DNA of 43,890 bases, taken from the NCBI GenBank assembly GCA_004535795.1, contig SPIA01000001.1, forward strand, positions 1,034,604 to 1,078,493. Direction: 5' to 3'. This stretch comes from Gammaproteobacteria bacterium LSUCC0057 (GTDB taxonomy: Bacteria; Pseudomonadota; Gammaproteobacteria; Pseudomonadales; Porticoccaceae). Under the pieces are notes generated by a model that was not told the DNA's origin, searched no databases, and saw nothing but the letters and a program-made list of their open reading frames with translations. The position numbers and the translations under genes were made by a program. Shown here piece after piece: positions 25,304 through 33,621 of this stretch; the stretch's first letter is position 1; every line of letters starts with the position of its first letter.

Positions 25304-25968
25304 TGGTGGAAAACGGTGGTATCGCTCAGTGGCGCACGCTCGGTGCGGAACTCGTTGGCGGGGTCGTTGAGATCGGGGTAACCGAAAGAGAGCCCCATCA
25401 ACAGCCGGAAGCTATCGTCGACCCCACACGCCTCGCGCACCACGTCGGGGAAGAAGCTCAGCGATGTTTGCGGGCAACTGGCTAAACCTGCGTCAGTCAG
25501 CGCCAACATCAAGGTCTGCGCATACATGCCGACATCGCCGGCAATGCGCAGCTCTTCAGCAAAACCGGTCGGTAAAAAGATAAAGGCGGCGTGCGGGGCA
25601 TCGAAAAACTTAAAGTTGCGCATCCACGACCAGTCGCGCTTGGCGCGATCTTTGCGATCAACCCCCTGCTTTTCCCACAAACCCAGTGCAGCGCAGATCT
25701 GCCGCTCTTGGTAGGGGCCGGTAAATTTGCCCGACCAGGCAAAATCGGGCGAGCCCGCGGGATTTTCCGTGATCGCCGCCGCCATTTTTTCCCGCATAGC
25801 ATCACACGCTGCGCCACTGACAACGTGGGTGTGCCAGGGCTGCACGTTGCAATTTGACGGCGCTCTGCCGGCCAGTGCAAAAATTTGCTCTAACTGCTGC
25901 TGGGGGACGAGATCGGGCAGAAACGCTCGGCACGAATAACGTTGATTGACGGCATCAGAAAATTGCAT
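25300..25968 (-). CDS. Nitroreductase-family FMN oxidoreductase
   Basis: A 222-residue flavin-dependent nitroreductase-like enzyme. NQRYSCRAFLPD near the start, RAPSNCNVQPWHTHVV around 36-50 for FMN binding, and GMYAQTLMLALTDAGLASCPQT at the C-terminal half are classic. It reduces nitro compounds or quinones with NAD(P)H in the cytoplasm; the physiological substrate is not shown. The ATG at 25968 has AGGAG at good spacing. It is the first gene of a two-gene unit with the ABC ATPase. The 101-bp gap to the upstream MaoC-like gene shows no clear motif. Confidence 0.92.
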   Translation of the reverse strand: MQFSDAVNQRYSCRAFLPDLVPQQQLEQIFALAGRAPSNCNVQPWHTHVVSGAACDAMREKMAAAITENPAGSPDFAWSGKFTGPYQERQICAALGLWEKQGVDRKDRAKRDWSWMRNFKFFDAPHAAFIFLPTGFAEELRIAGDVGMYAQTLMLALTDAGLASCPQTSLSFFPDVVREACGVDDSFRLLMGLSFGYPDLNDPANEFRTERAPLSDTTVFHQ

Positions 25969-26069
25969 GAAAACTCCTATAACGGTAGTGGCAGCTTGTT
26001 CGAGTGGCCGACTTTAGCAACAGCCCCGCGCCGCTGTCTATCGTCGTGAGTGGTTTTAACCGCTGCAGG

Positions 26070-26987
26070 CTAGCTGGGCAGCCGCTCGCAATGGCCGTGC
26101 AGGTGCAGCGAGCGGCCGTCGCGGGCAGCGACGGCAAAAGCCGCCAACTGTTCACCGCGCGCCTCCCTGTCTAACCCCAGCAACACCTCGGCCGGCAGCC
26201 CAATCGGGCGCATAAACTGCACCTCGGCACTGTAGCCAGCGGCGGGCAGCTGCTCCTCGAGCGCCGCCAACGCGCGCGCCTTACTCCACATACCGTGAAT
26301 AATAGCCTGTTTAAAACCGAACATTCCGGCGGTGACATCGGCTAGGTGGATGGGGTTAAAGTCGCCCGAGACACGGGCATAGCGGCGCCCCAACTCGGCG
26401 GGTAGTTGCAGGGCTTGGCGCTCCTGAAAGCCGGTAAATTTGACCTTGTTGACGCTGCGACTGCGCGGCAGACCGGTGCGACAGCGGTGCAGTGAGGTGG
26501 AAACCGCCTGCCAGACCTGCTCGCCCTCGGCATAAACCGTACTGATCAGCTGCCACTCCAGCCCAGCGGCTGTCAGCACTGCCTCGCCCAACTGCACCTC
26601 GACGGTCAACGGCGCAGCTAAGTCGAAGGCGGAGCAGACCGCTATGCGGTTGCGCAGATGCACCTGGCCCATCATCGGCAGCGGCATCTGCGGACTTAAC
26701 ATCAACCGCAACATCGGGGCGAAACTGGGCAGTGCCAGGTAGGTGGGCGGCAGTTTCAGCTCGCGGCTGTAGCCGCATAGCTTGCGGTAGCGCAGCAGAT
26801 GGTCGCGGTCGATGCGGCAATCATCAAGGCGCTCGATCAGGGCCGGCAGCGGCGCCCCTGGCTGGTAGTGGTCGCGCTTGAGCATGGCGCGGCCAATCAA
26901 TCCCGGCAGCGGCGAAACAGTGGGTAGCGCCGAGCGCAGTCGCGGCACCCACTGCTCTTTCACCCGATCAATTGGTAATTCAAACAT
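26070..26987 (-). CDS. MaoC-like double-hotdog dehydratase/hydratase
   Basis: A 305-residue MaoC-family protein. The C-terminal hotdog carries the hydratase-2 signature YARVSGDFNPIH with catalytic Asp and His. The N-terminal ~150 residues form a second, degenerate hotdog (LPPTYLALPSFAPMLRLM, then VHLRNRI), so the chain is a double hotdog like the eukaryote-type enoyl-CoA hydratase 2. It probably acts on (R)-3-hydroxyacyl-CoA or related thioesters in lipid metabolism. The ATG at 26987 has a weak GGA ribosome site. It is divergent from the M16 protease gene. Confidence 0.85.
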   Translation of the reverse strand: MFELPIDRVKEQWVPRLRSALPTVSPLPGLIGRAMLKRDHYQPGAPLPALIERLDDCRIDRDHLLRYRKLCGYSRELKLPPTYLALPSFAPMLRLMLSPQMPLPMMGQVHLRNRIAVCSAFDLAAPLTVEVQLGEAVLTAAGLEWQLISTVYAEGEQVWQAVSTSLHRCRTGLPRSRSVNKVKFTGFQERQALQLPAELGRRYARVSGDFNPIHLADVTAGMFGFKQAIIHGMWSKARALAALEEQLPAAGYSAEVQFMRPIGLPAEVLLGLDREARGEQLAAFAVAARDGRSLHLHGHCERLPS

Positions 26988-27079
26988 GACTAATCCATTA
27001 ATAGTGGGGCCAGCTCACCCAGAGTTAACCATTATAACCGACAATTATTGTTAGCCGGCCAACAGGCACTCTGCCACCC

Positions 27080-27107
27080 TTGTGGATCGGAGTAGTTGCC
27101 GTAGAAT
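27080..27107 (+). promoter_or_regulatory. Promoter of the M16 protease operon
   Basis: TTGTGG (27080-27085) and TAGAAT (27102-27107) are 16 bp apart. A start near 27114 leaves about a 50-base leader to the ATG at 27165. The -10 lies in TTGCCGTAGAATAGCG, almost the same as upstream of the TauE/SafE gene. Confidence 0.55.
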
Positions 27108-27164
27108 AGCGCGCTGGTGATTACAGCCACATTTTTCAAATTCAACCATCGACGAGAGCCGCCA

Positions 27165-30107
27165 ATGAGTGAAATTTCGCCCCGCGACTGCCACAGCGCC
27201 TTTGACTGGGTAAGAACCCAGCATATCGCCTCACTCAATATTTATTATCAGGAGTTTCGTCACCGCGCCACCGGTGCCCAGCACATCCACCTGCACGCCG
27301 ACAACAGTGAGAATGTCTTTCTGGTGGCGCTGCGTACGGTGCCTATGGACTCTACCGGGGTCGCTCATATCCTTGAGCACACCGCGCTGTGCGGCAGTGA
27401 AAAATTTCCGGTTCGCGACCCGTTCTTTATGATGATTCGCCGCTCGCTCAACACCTTTATGAACGCCTTCACCAGCAGCGACTGGACCGCCTACCCGTTT
27501 GCCAGCCAGAACCGCAAAGATTTTAACAATCTGCTCGAGGTCTACCTTGATTCGGTCTTTTTTGCCCGTCTCGACCCGCTCGACTTCGCCCAAGAGGGCC
27601 ACCGCGTCGAGTTCACCCAGCCCGACGACAGCAGCACGCCGCTGCAGTACAAAGGGGTGGTCTACAACGAAATGAAAGGGGCGATGAGCTCCGTCAACTC
27701 GGTGCTGTGGCAGACCATGAGCCGACACCTCTACCCAACCAGCACCTACCACTACAACAGCGGCGGCGAGCCGGCCGATATACCTAACCTCGATTACCAG
27801 CAGTTCAAGGCTTTCTATCAGCGCCACTACCACCCCAGCAACGCCATTTTCATCACCTACGGCGACATCGCCGCCGCAGAGCACCAAGAGAAATTTGAGC
27901 AGCTGGCGCTGTCGCGGTTTACTGCCTCAGCGTGCCACATCGGCGTCGAGCCCGAGCAGCGCTACACTGCGCCGCAACAGTTCACCGAGCGCTACGCCGC
28001 AGAGGCCGACAGCGATAACCAGCGCCGCAGCCATATCGTCTTGGCGTGGCTGCTCGGCGACTCTACCGACTTAGCCGCCACCATGCGCGCCCGCCTGCTC
28101 TCCAGCGTGCTGTTTGATAACAGCGCCTCGCCGTTGCAACAAGCTCTGGAGACCACCGAGCTCGGCCTGTCGCCCTCACCGATGTGTGGGCTGGAAGATT
28201 CCCAGCGCGAAATGTGTTTTGCCTGCGGCATTGAGGGGGCGCTCGATGACGACGCCGAGCAGAGTGCGGCTGCGCTGGAACAGCTGGTGCTCGACACCCT
28301 CGGCAAGGTCGCCGAACACGGCCTGCCTTACTCACAAGTGGCCGCCAGCTTGCACCAGCTCGAGCTACAGCAGCGCGAGATCTCCGGCGGTGGCTACCCC
28401 TACGGGCTGCACCTGATTCTGACCGCCCTGACCAGTGCCACTCACCGCGGCGATCCGGTCGCGCTGCTCGACTTAGAGCCGGTGCTCGCCGAGCTCAAAG
28501 AGTCGATCAAAGACCCCGAATTCATTAAAACCTTGGTGCGTGAACAGCTACTCGACAACCCGCACCGTATTCGCCTGCTGATGACCCCCGACGAGCAGCT
28601 CAACGCTCGCAACGACGCCGCCGAACGCGCCCGCTTAGACGCCATGGCAGCAGCGCTCAGCGACACCGACAAACAGGCGATAGTTGAGCGCGCGGCGGCG
28701 TTGAAAGCGCGCCAAGAGCAGCGCGAAGAGATGGAGATACTGCCCAAGGTTGGCCGCGAGGATATCCCCGCCACCATCCACTACGTCGAGCCCAGCGTCC
28801 GCAACGAACAGCCACTGCCGCTAACGCAGTACGGCGCTGGTACTAACGGGCTGGTCTACCAGCAGCTGGTGATGCCACTGCCGCCGCTGAGCGACGAGCT
28901 GTTTGCACTGCTGCCGCTCTATGCCGCCTGTGTCACCGAGCTGGGTGTCGGCCAGCGCGACTACTTGGCCACCCAGCTGTGGCACTCGCAATTAATTGGC
29001 AGCTGGAGTGCCGCCGCCGCCGTGCGCGCCGAACAAGACGACGCCAACCGTGTCACCGGTACCGTCACCTTTAGTGCCAAAGGGCTGGCCGACAACCAGG
29101 GCGAGATCTGCGCACTGATGGAGGAGTCTCTGTCGCAGGTGCGTTTTGACGAACTTGAGCGCATCCGCGAACTGATCGCCCAGCTGCGCGCCCACCGCGA
29201 GGCCAGCTTGGTCGGCAGTGGCCACCTGCTGGCGATGGCTGCCGCCAGTGCGCCACTGTCGCGCTATGCCGCCATTAACCAGCAGTGGAACGGCACCGAT
29301 GGCGTGATGGCGCTAAAAGCGCTCGACAAAGCGCTCAACCAACCCCCTGCACTGCAGCAATTAGCCGACCAATTTGCCGCTATTCATCAAGCGCTATTGG
29401 CACAGCCGCGGCGCTATCTGCTGGTCGCCGAACCGGACCGTTTGGCACCCTTTGCCGAGACCCTGCAGCACCGATTTGCCACCGCCGACACACCGCCCTG
29501 GCAGCAGCCGCTGGTGAGTGCGGCCGGCGCTCAACAACCGGCCAACCCCCACTGCTGGGTCATTAACAGCACCGTCAACTACTGCGCGCGAGCCTACCCG
29601 ACGGTCTCGTTTGCTCACGCCGATGCCGCGCCGCTAGCGGTGCTGGCCGGAGTACTGCGCAACGGCTACCTGCACCGCGCCATTCGCGAACAGGGCGGCG
29701 CCTACGGTGCCGGTGCCAGCCAAGACAACATGGCCGCCACCTTCCGGCTGTTCTCCTACCGCGACCCGCGCATTGACGGCACCCTCGCCGACTTTGACGC
29801 CGCGCTCGACTGGATCGCCAACAGCGCGCCCAGCCAGGACGCTATCGACGAAGCGGTGCTCGGCGTTATCAGCGCCATGGACAAACCCGGCACCCCCGCC
29901 GGCGAAGCGATTCAGGCCTTTCACAGCGAGCTCAGCGGCCGCAGCAAGGCCGATATTGAACGCTACCGCGCCGCGGTGTTGGCGGTCAGCAGCGAGGACC
30001 TGCAGCGCGTTGCCCGCCACTACTTAACTGCCGAGCGGGCCCAGACCGCAGTGGTCACCGGCGCCAGCGCCGCCGCCCAAACCGGATGGAGCAGTAGCCA
30101 TGTTTGA
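27165..30107 (+). CDS. M16C metalloprotease, presequence-protease (PreP)-like
   Basis: A 980-residue zinc peptidase with the inverted HxxEH motif HILEH (His68, Glu71, His72) and third ligand Glu169 in GVVYNEMKGAMSS. The full four-domain length and the C-terminal VSFAHADAAPLAVLAGVL and REQGGAYGAGAS segments fit the M16C/PreP group, which degrades short unfolded peptides. The start at 27165 (MSEISPRDCH) has GAGAG upstream, and no signal peptide is visible, so the enzyme should be cytosolic. It leads a codirectional run, with the thioesterase start overlapping by 8 bp and a TonB-dependent receptor beyond. Periplasmic M16 proteases of the ferredoxin-import (Fus) type have a signal peptide, which is absent here. 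Confidence 0.94.
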   Translation: MSEISPRDCHSAFDWVRTQHIASLNIYYQEFRHRATGAQHIHLHADNSENVFLVALRTVPMDSTGVAHILEHTALCGSEKFPVRDPFFMMIRRSLNTFMNAFTSSDWTAYPFASQNRKDFNNLLEVYLDSVFFARLDPLDFAQEGHRVEFTQPDDSSTPLQYKGVVYNEMKGAMSSVNSVLWQTMSRHLYPTSTYHYNSGGEPADIPNLDYQQFKAFYQRHYHPSNAIFITYGDIAAAEHQEKFEQLALSRFTASACHIGVEPEQRYTAPQQFTERYAAEADSDNQRRSHIVLAWLLGDSTDLAATMRARLLSSVLFDNSASPLQQALETTELGLSPSPMCGLEDSQREMCFACGIEGALDDDAEQSAAALEQLVLDTLGKVAEHGLPYSQVAASLHQLELQQREISGGGYPYGLHLILTALTSATHRGDPVALLDLEPVLAELKESIKDPEFIKTLVREQLLDNPHRIRLLMTPDEQLNARNDAAERARLDAMAAALSDTDKQAIVERAAALKARQEQREEMEILPKVGREDIPATIHYVEPSVRNEQPLPLTQYGAGTNGLVYQQLVMPLPPLSDELFALLPLYAACVTELGVGQRDYLATQLWHSQLIGSWSAAAAVRAEQDDANRVTGTVTFSAKGLADNQGEICALMEESLSQVRFDELERIRELIAQLRAHREASLVGSGHLLAMAAASAPLSRYAAINQQWNGTDGVMALKALDKALNQPPALQQLADQFAAIHQALLAQPRRYLLVAEPDRLAPFAETLQHRFATADTPPWQQPLVSAAGAQQPANPHCWVINSTVNYCARAYPTVSFAHADAAPLAVLAGVLRNGYLHRAIREQGGAYGAGASQDNMAATFRLFSYRDPRIDGTLADFDAALDWIANSAPSQDAIDEAVLGVISAMDKPGTPAGEAIQAFHSELSGRSKADIERYRAAVLAVSSEDLQRVARHYLTAERAQTAVVTGASAAAQTGWSSSHV

Positions 30108-30495
30108 GTGCCAGATCGAACCGCGTTACAACGAAACCGACGCCATGGGCCACATCGGCAACACCACCGTGCCGGTCTGGTTCGAACACGCCCGCAACCC
30201 GCTGTTCAAACTCTGTCACCCAACCCTGACACGTGAAGATTGGCCGCTGATCGTCGCCAAAGTCACCATCGACTACCGCGCACAGACCTACTACGACCAC
30301 CCGGTAACGGTAAAAAGCTGGGTGAAAAGCATCGGCGGCAAGTCGTTTGTCTTCTACCAAGAGCTCTACCAACAGGGCCAGTTGACCGCCAGCGGCGAGA
30401 CCGTACTGGTTTGGTTTGACTACGCCGCGGCCACCACTGAGCCGCTGCCCGGCTGGGTCCGCGACAGACTCAGCGCCCATCTGCTGGAGGGTTAA
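30100..30495 (+). CDS. 4-hydroxybenzoyl-CoA-type hotdog thioesterase
   Basis: A 131-residue single-hotdog thioesterase of the YbgC/FadM kind. The catalytic Asp14 is in PRYNETDAMGHI, and the FEHARNPLF helix and VKVTIDYRAQ strand (as KVTIDYRAQTY) follow the family. It hydrolyses acyl-CoA or aryl-CoA thioesters in the cytoplasm; the chain preference is unknown. The ATG at 30100 overlaps the protease stop, suggesting translational coupling. The TonB receptor gene begins 2 bp after its stop. Confidence 0.9.
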   Translation: MFECQIEPRYNETDAMGHIGNTTVPVWFEHARNPLFKLCHPTLTREDWPLIVAKVTIDYRAQTYYDHPVTVKSWVKSIGGKSFVFYQELYQQGQLTASGETVLVWFDYAAATTEPLPGWVRDRLSAHLLEG

Positions 30496-30497
30496 CC

Positions 30498-32549
30498 GTG
30501 CAAAAGACTCACAGGCTGCTTGCGCTGCTCTGCCTGACAACACCGCTGGCCGGCGCTGCCGAGCTGGAGACCATCGTGATCGAGGGGCGCCAAGTCAACC
30601 TGCTCGGGCAGGCGGTCTCGGCCTCTGAAGGGGTTGTCGGCCAGCGCGAGCTGCAGCTGCGGCCGCTGCTGCGCACCGGCGAGGTGCTGGAGTTAGTGCC
30701 GGGGCTAGTGGTCACCCAGCACAGTGGCACCGGCAAAGCCAACCAGTATTTTTTGCGCGGCTTTAACCTCGACCACGGCACCGATTTTGCCACCTGGGTC
30801 GACGCCATGCCGGTCAATATGCGCAGCCACGGCCACGGTCAGGGCTATACCGATTTGAACTTTATCATCCCCGAAACCATCGCCCAGTTGACCTATAAAA
30901 AAGGTGCCTATTACGCCGATATCGGCGATTTCAGCGGCGCCGGTAGCGCTGCCATACAGACCCTCAGCCACGTCGACCACGGCAGCGCGCTGCTCACCGC
31001 CGGTGCCGACAGCTACTACCGACTGCTGCTGATGGACGACTTGGCCAGCGCCAGCGGCGACACTCTGTTTGCCTTGGAGGCGACGCGATATCACGGCCCG
31101 TGGCGAGACATCGATGAGCAACTGGACAAAACCAACCTGTTGATCAAACACACCGTGACTCTCGACGACGGTTTTTTCAGCGCCGCGCTGATGGCCTATG
31201 ACAACAGCTGGAACAGCGCCGACCAGATCCCGCAGCGCGCTGTGCAGCAGGGCATCGTCGACGAGCTGGGCTCACTCGACAGTGACCTTGGCGGCAACAG
31301 CTCGCGTTACAGCCTCAACGCGCAGTGGCGACAAGGTCGCTGGCAGGGCTCCGGCTACTGGCTACGCTACAGGCTAAATCTCTGGTCTAATTTTACTTAC
31401 TACCTCGACAACCCGCTGCAGGGCGACCAGTTTGAACAGGTCGACAAGCGCGACGTCTACGGTGGCGAGCTCAGCTACACACTAGCGGCCGCTGGCGAGC
31501 GCCGCGCCACAGACCGCTTTGGCCTGCAGTTGCGCGTTGATGATATCGCCGAGGTGGGGCTCTACAACACTGCACAACGGCAGCGGTTGGCGGCGGTGCG
31601 CAGCGACGCCATCGAACAGGCGAGTGTTGGCGCCTACTGGGAGAATCGCCGCGACTGGAGTGCGCAACTGCGCAGTGTGGTCGGCATCCGCTACGACTAC
31701 CACCAGTTTCGGGTGCGCGACCAGCTCGGCCGCAACAGCGCCGGAGTTGAGTTGGCGGCCAACAGTGGCGAGCGCTCAGACGCCCTGTTCTCGGTTAAAG
31801 GCAGCCTCATTTACCGCTTTGATAACGCCTGGGATGGCTATATCTCCTATGGCCAGGGCTACCACTCCAACGATGCGCGCGGCACCACCATCACGGTAGA
31901 CCCCTCTTCCGGGCTGCCCAGCCAGCGCGTCGACCCGCTAGTGCGCTCCAGCGGTTACGAGCTGGGCGCACGCGGCTTTATCAGTGACAAGCTCAATACC
32001 TCGCTGGCACTCTGGCAGCTGAGTCTGGACAGCGAGTTGCTGTTTGTCGGCGACGCTGGCAACACCGAGGCCAGTCGCGGCTCATGGCGCCGCGGCTTCG
32101 AGTTGACCGGCTACTACCATTTCAACTCGCAAGTGAGCGCCGATCTCGAATACGCCTACACCGACGCGCGCTTTCGCGACGCTCAGCCCGAGGGCAATAA
32201 GATCCCCGGGGCGCTGCAACAGGTGCTACAAGCGGGGCTCAACATCGAGCGCAGCGACGGCTGGTTTGGCAGCGTGCGACTGCGTTACTTTGGCGAGCGG
32301 CCACTGCTGGAGGATGGCAGCGTGCACTCCAAGCCGACTCTAGTCTGGAACCTGCGCGCCGGCTGGCAGCACCGCCACTGGACTCTCACGGCCGACCTGC
32401 TCAACCTCACCGACAGCGACGACCACGATATCGACTACTACTATGCGTCGCGGCTGGCCAGTGACAGCGAGGGTGCTGCCATCGAGGATATTCACTACCA
32501 TGTCATTGAGCCGCGCACGCTGCGGCTCTCCATGCAACGACAACTGTAG
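30498..32549 (+). CDS. TonB-dependent outer-membrane receptor (substrate unknown)
   Basis: A 683-residue TonB-dependent receptor of the size of metal, siderophore or small-peptide receptors, shorter than the 1015-residue saccharide receptor in this window. A signal peptide ends near AGAA, followed by TonB-box-like LETIVIEG. The plug has VLELVPGLVVTQHSGTGKAN and QYFLRGFNLDHGTDF. A His-rich NMRSHGHGQGYTDLNF segment (about 108-122) could contact metal or form the plug loop. The barrel ends LRLSMQRQL, without the usual terminal aromatic residue. The GTG at 30498 follows the thioesterase stop by 2 bp. It is embedded in an operon with an M16 protease, a thioesterase and a SnoaL-like protein. Confidence 0.92.
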   Translation: MQKTHRLLALLCLTTPLAGAAELETIVIEGRQVNLLGQAVSASEGVVGQRELQLRPLLRTGEVLELVPGLVVTQHSGTGKANQYFLRGFNLDHGTDFATWVDAMPVNMRSHGHGQGYTDLNFIIPETIAQLTYKKGAYYADIGDFSGAGSAAIQTLSHVDHGSALLTAGADSYYRLLLMDDLASASGDTLFALEATRYHGPWRDIDEQLDKTNLLIKHTVTLDDGFFSAALMAYDNSWNSADQIPQRAVQQGIVDELGSLDSDLGGNSSRYSLNAQWRQGRWQGSGYWLRYRLNLWSNFTYYLDNPLQGDQFEQVDKRDVYGGELSYTLAAAGERRATDRFGLQLRVDDIAEVGLYNTAQRQRLAAVRSDAIEQASVGAYWENRRDWSAQLRSVVGIRYDYHQFRVRDQLGRNSAGVELAANSGERSDALFSVKGSLIYRFDNAWDGYISYGQGYHSNDARGTTITVDPSSGLPSQRVDPLVRSSGYELGARGFISDKLNTSLALWQLSLDSELLFVGDAGNTEASRGSWRRGFELTGYYHFNSQVSADLEYAYTDARFRDAQPEGNKIPGALQQVLQAGLNIERSDGWFGSVRLRYFGERPLLEDGSVHSKPTLVWNLRAGWQHRHWTLTADLLNLTDSDDHDIDYYYASRLASDSEGAAIEDIHYHVIEPRTLRLSMQRQL

Positions 32550-32563
32550 AGGGCCGCTAGACC

Positions 32564-32950
32564 ATGACAACCGCACTGCAGCAGTGGCACCAGCTGGTCA
32601 GCGAGCAAAACCCCGCCGGGTTGCAGACGCTGCTGGCCGACGAGGTGGTCTTTTACTCACCGGTAGTGCACACCCCACAGCGGGGTAAAGCGATCGCCAT
32701 GAAGTACCTCAGTACCGCTTTTGGCGTGTTGTTTAACGGCAGCTTTCGCTATGTTGGCGAAATTGTTGGCGCCCAACAGGCGATGTTGGAGTTTGAACTG
32801 GTCATGGACGGTGTCGCCGTCAACGGTATTGATCTCATCAGCTGGAACGACAGTGGCCAAATTACCGAATTTAAAGTGATGTTGCGGCCGCGCAAGGGGC
32901 TCGAAGCGGTGGCGATAGCGATGCGCGAGGCACTGCAAGCGAGCGGCTGA
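32564..32950 (+). CDS. SnoaL/NTF2-like protein
   Basis: A 128-residue protein with the cone-shaped SnoaL-like fold pattern: WHQLVSEQNPAGLQTLLADEVVFYSPV at the start, KAIAMKYLSTAF in the middle and a closing ISWNDSGQITEFKVMLRP strand set. NTF2-like proteins bind small molecules or act as isomerases; nothing here fixes a function. It starts 14 bp after the TonB receptor gene and is probably the last cistron of that unit, as the hslVU promoter follows. Confidence 0.82.
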   Translation: MTTALQQWHQLVSEQNPAGLQTLLADEVVFYSPVVHTPQRGKAIAMKYLSTAFGVLFNGSFRYVGEIVGAQQAMLEFELVMDGVAVNGIDLISWNDSGQITEFKVMLRPRKGLEAVAIAMREALQASG

Positions 32951-32981
32951 CTGCCCTTCACCGGGCACCGCAACAGGCGCA

Positions 32982-33009
32982 GTTGAATTTGTCGCCCTAA
33001 GCCCCATCT
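32982..33009 (+). promoter_or_regulatory. Sigma-32 heat-shock promoter of hslVU
   Basis: GTTGAA (32982-32987) and CCCCATCT (33002-33009) are spaced by 14 bp, matching the sigma-32 pattern CTTGAA-N11-16-CCCCATnT with one mismatch. It lies about 32 bp before the hslV ATG. hslVU is a classic heat-shock operon. Confidence 0.75.
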
Positions 33010-33040
33010 TAATGAACATTGATCAACCTGGAGTGACAGC

Positions 33041-33586
33041 ATGGAACAGTATCGCGGAACCACTATTTTGTCGGTGCGCCGCAACGGCAAAGTTGTCATC
33101 GGCGGTGACGGTCAAGTCTCTCTTGGCAACACCATTATGAAGGGCAACGCCCGCAAGGTGCGCCGGCTCTACAACGGCCAGGTTATCGCCGGCTTTGCCG
33201 GCGGCACAGCCGACGCCTTCACCCTGTTTGAGCGCTTTGAAGCCAAACTGGAACAGCACCACGGCCAGTTGACCCGCGCCGCAGTGGAGCTGGCCAAAGA
33301 TTGGCGCACCGACCGCATTTTGCGCCGCCTTGAAGCGCTGCTGGCGGTGGCCGACGCCGAGGCCTCGCTGATTATCACCGGCAACGGCGATGTCATTCAG
33401 CCGGAGGATGATCTCATCGCCATCGGCTCCGGCGGCCCGTTTGCCCAGTCGGCCGCCCGCGCACTGCTCGACAACAGCGCGCTCGACGCCCGCACCATCG
33501 TCTCTGAGGGGTTGCGCATCGCCGGCGACATCTGCATCTACACCAACCAAAACCACACCATTGAAGAGCTCGACAGCAAACGCTGA
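33041..33586 (+). CDS. hslV: HslV, peptidase subunit of the HslUV protease
   Basis: A 181-residue N-terminal-nucleophile (proteasome beta-like) peptidase. It forms the double hexamer of the HslUV (ClpYQ) protease, which degrades misfolded and some regulatory proteins in the cytoplasm. Strong family segments include [50 protein letters not shown] and [15 protein letters not shown]. The catalytic Thr is residue 7, behind a six-residue leader MEQYRG that must be removed; E. coli HslV has only the initiator Met before it. GGAG precedes the ATG. A sigma-32 promoter lies upstream and hslU follows after 35 bp. Confidence 0.98.
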   Translation: MEQYRGTTILSVRRNGKVVIGGDGQVSLGNTIMKGNARKVRRLYNGQVIAGFAGGTADAFTLFERFEAKLEQHHGQLTRAAVELAKDWRTDRILRRLEALLAVADAEASLIITGNGDVIQPEDDLIAIGSGGPFAQSAARALLDNSALDARTIVSEGLRIAGDICIYTNQNHTIEELDSKR

Positions 33587-33621
33587 GCGAGCCCTACCCA
33601 CCTGCATACAAAGAGCATCCG

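Noticed and set aside
27231-27887. A 218-residue minus-strand frame opposite the M16 protease.
   Set aside because: Antisense shadow over the zinc-site region of the protease; no domain or ribosome site.
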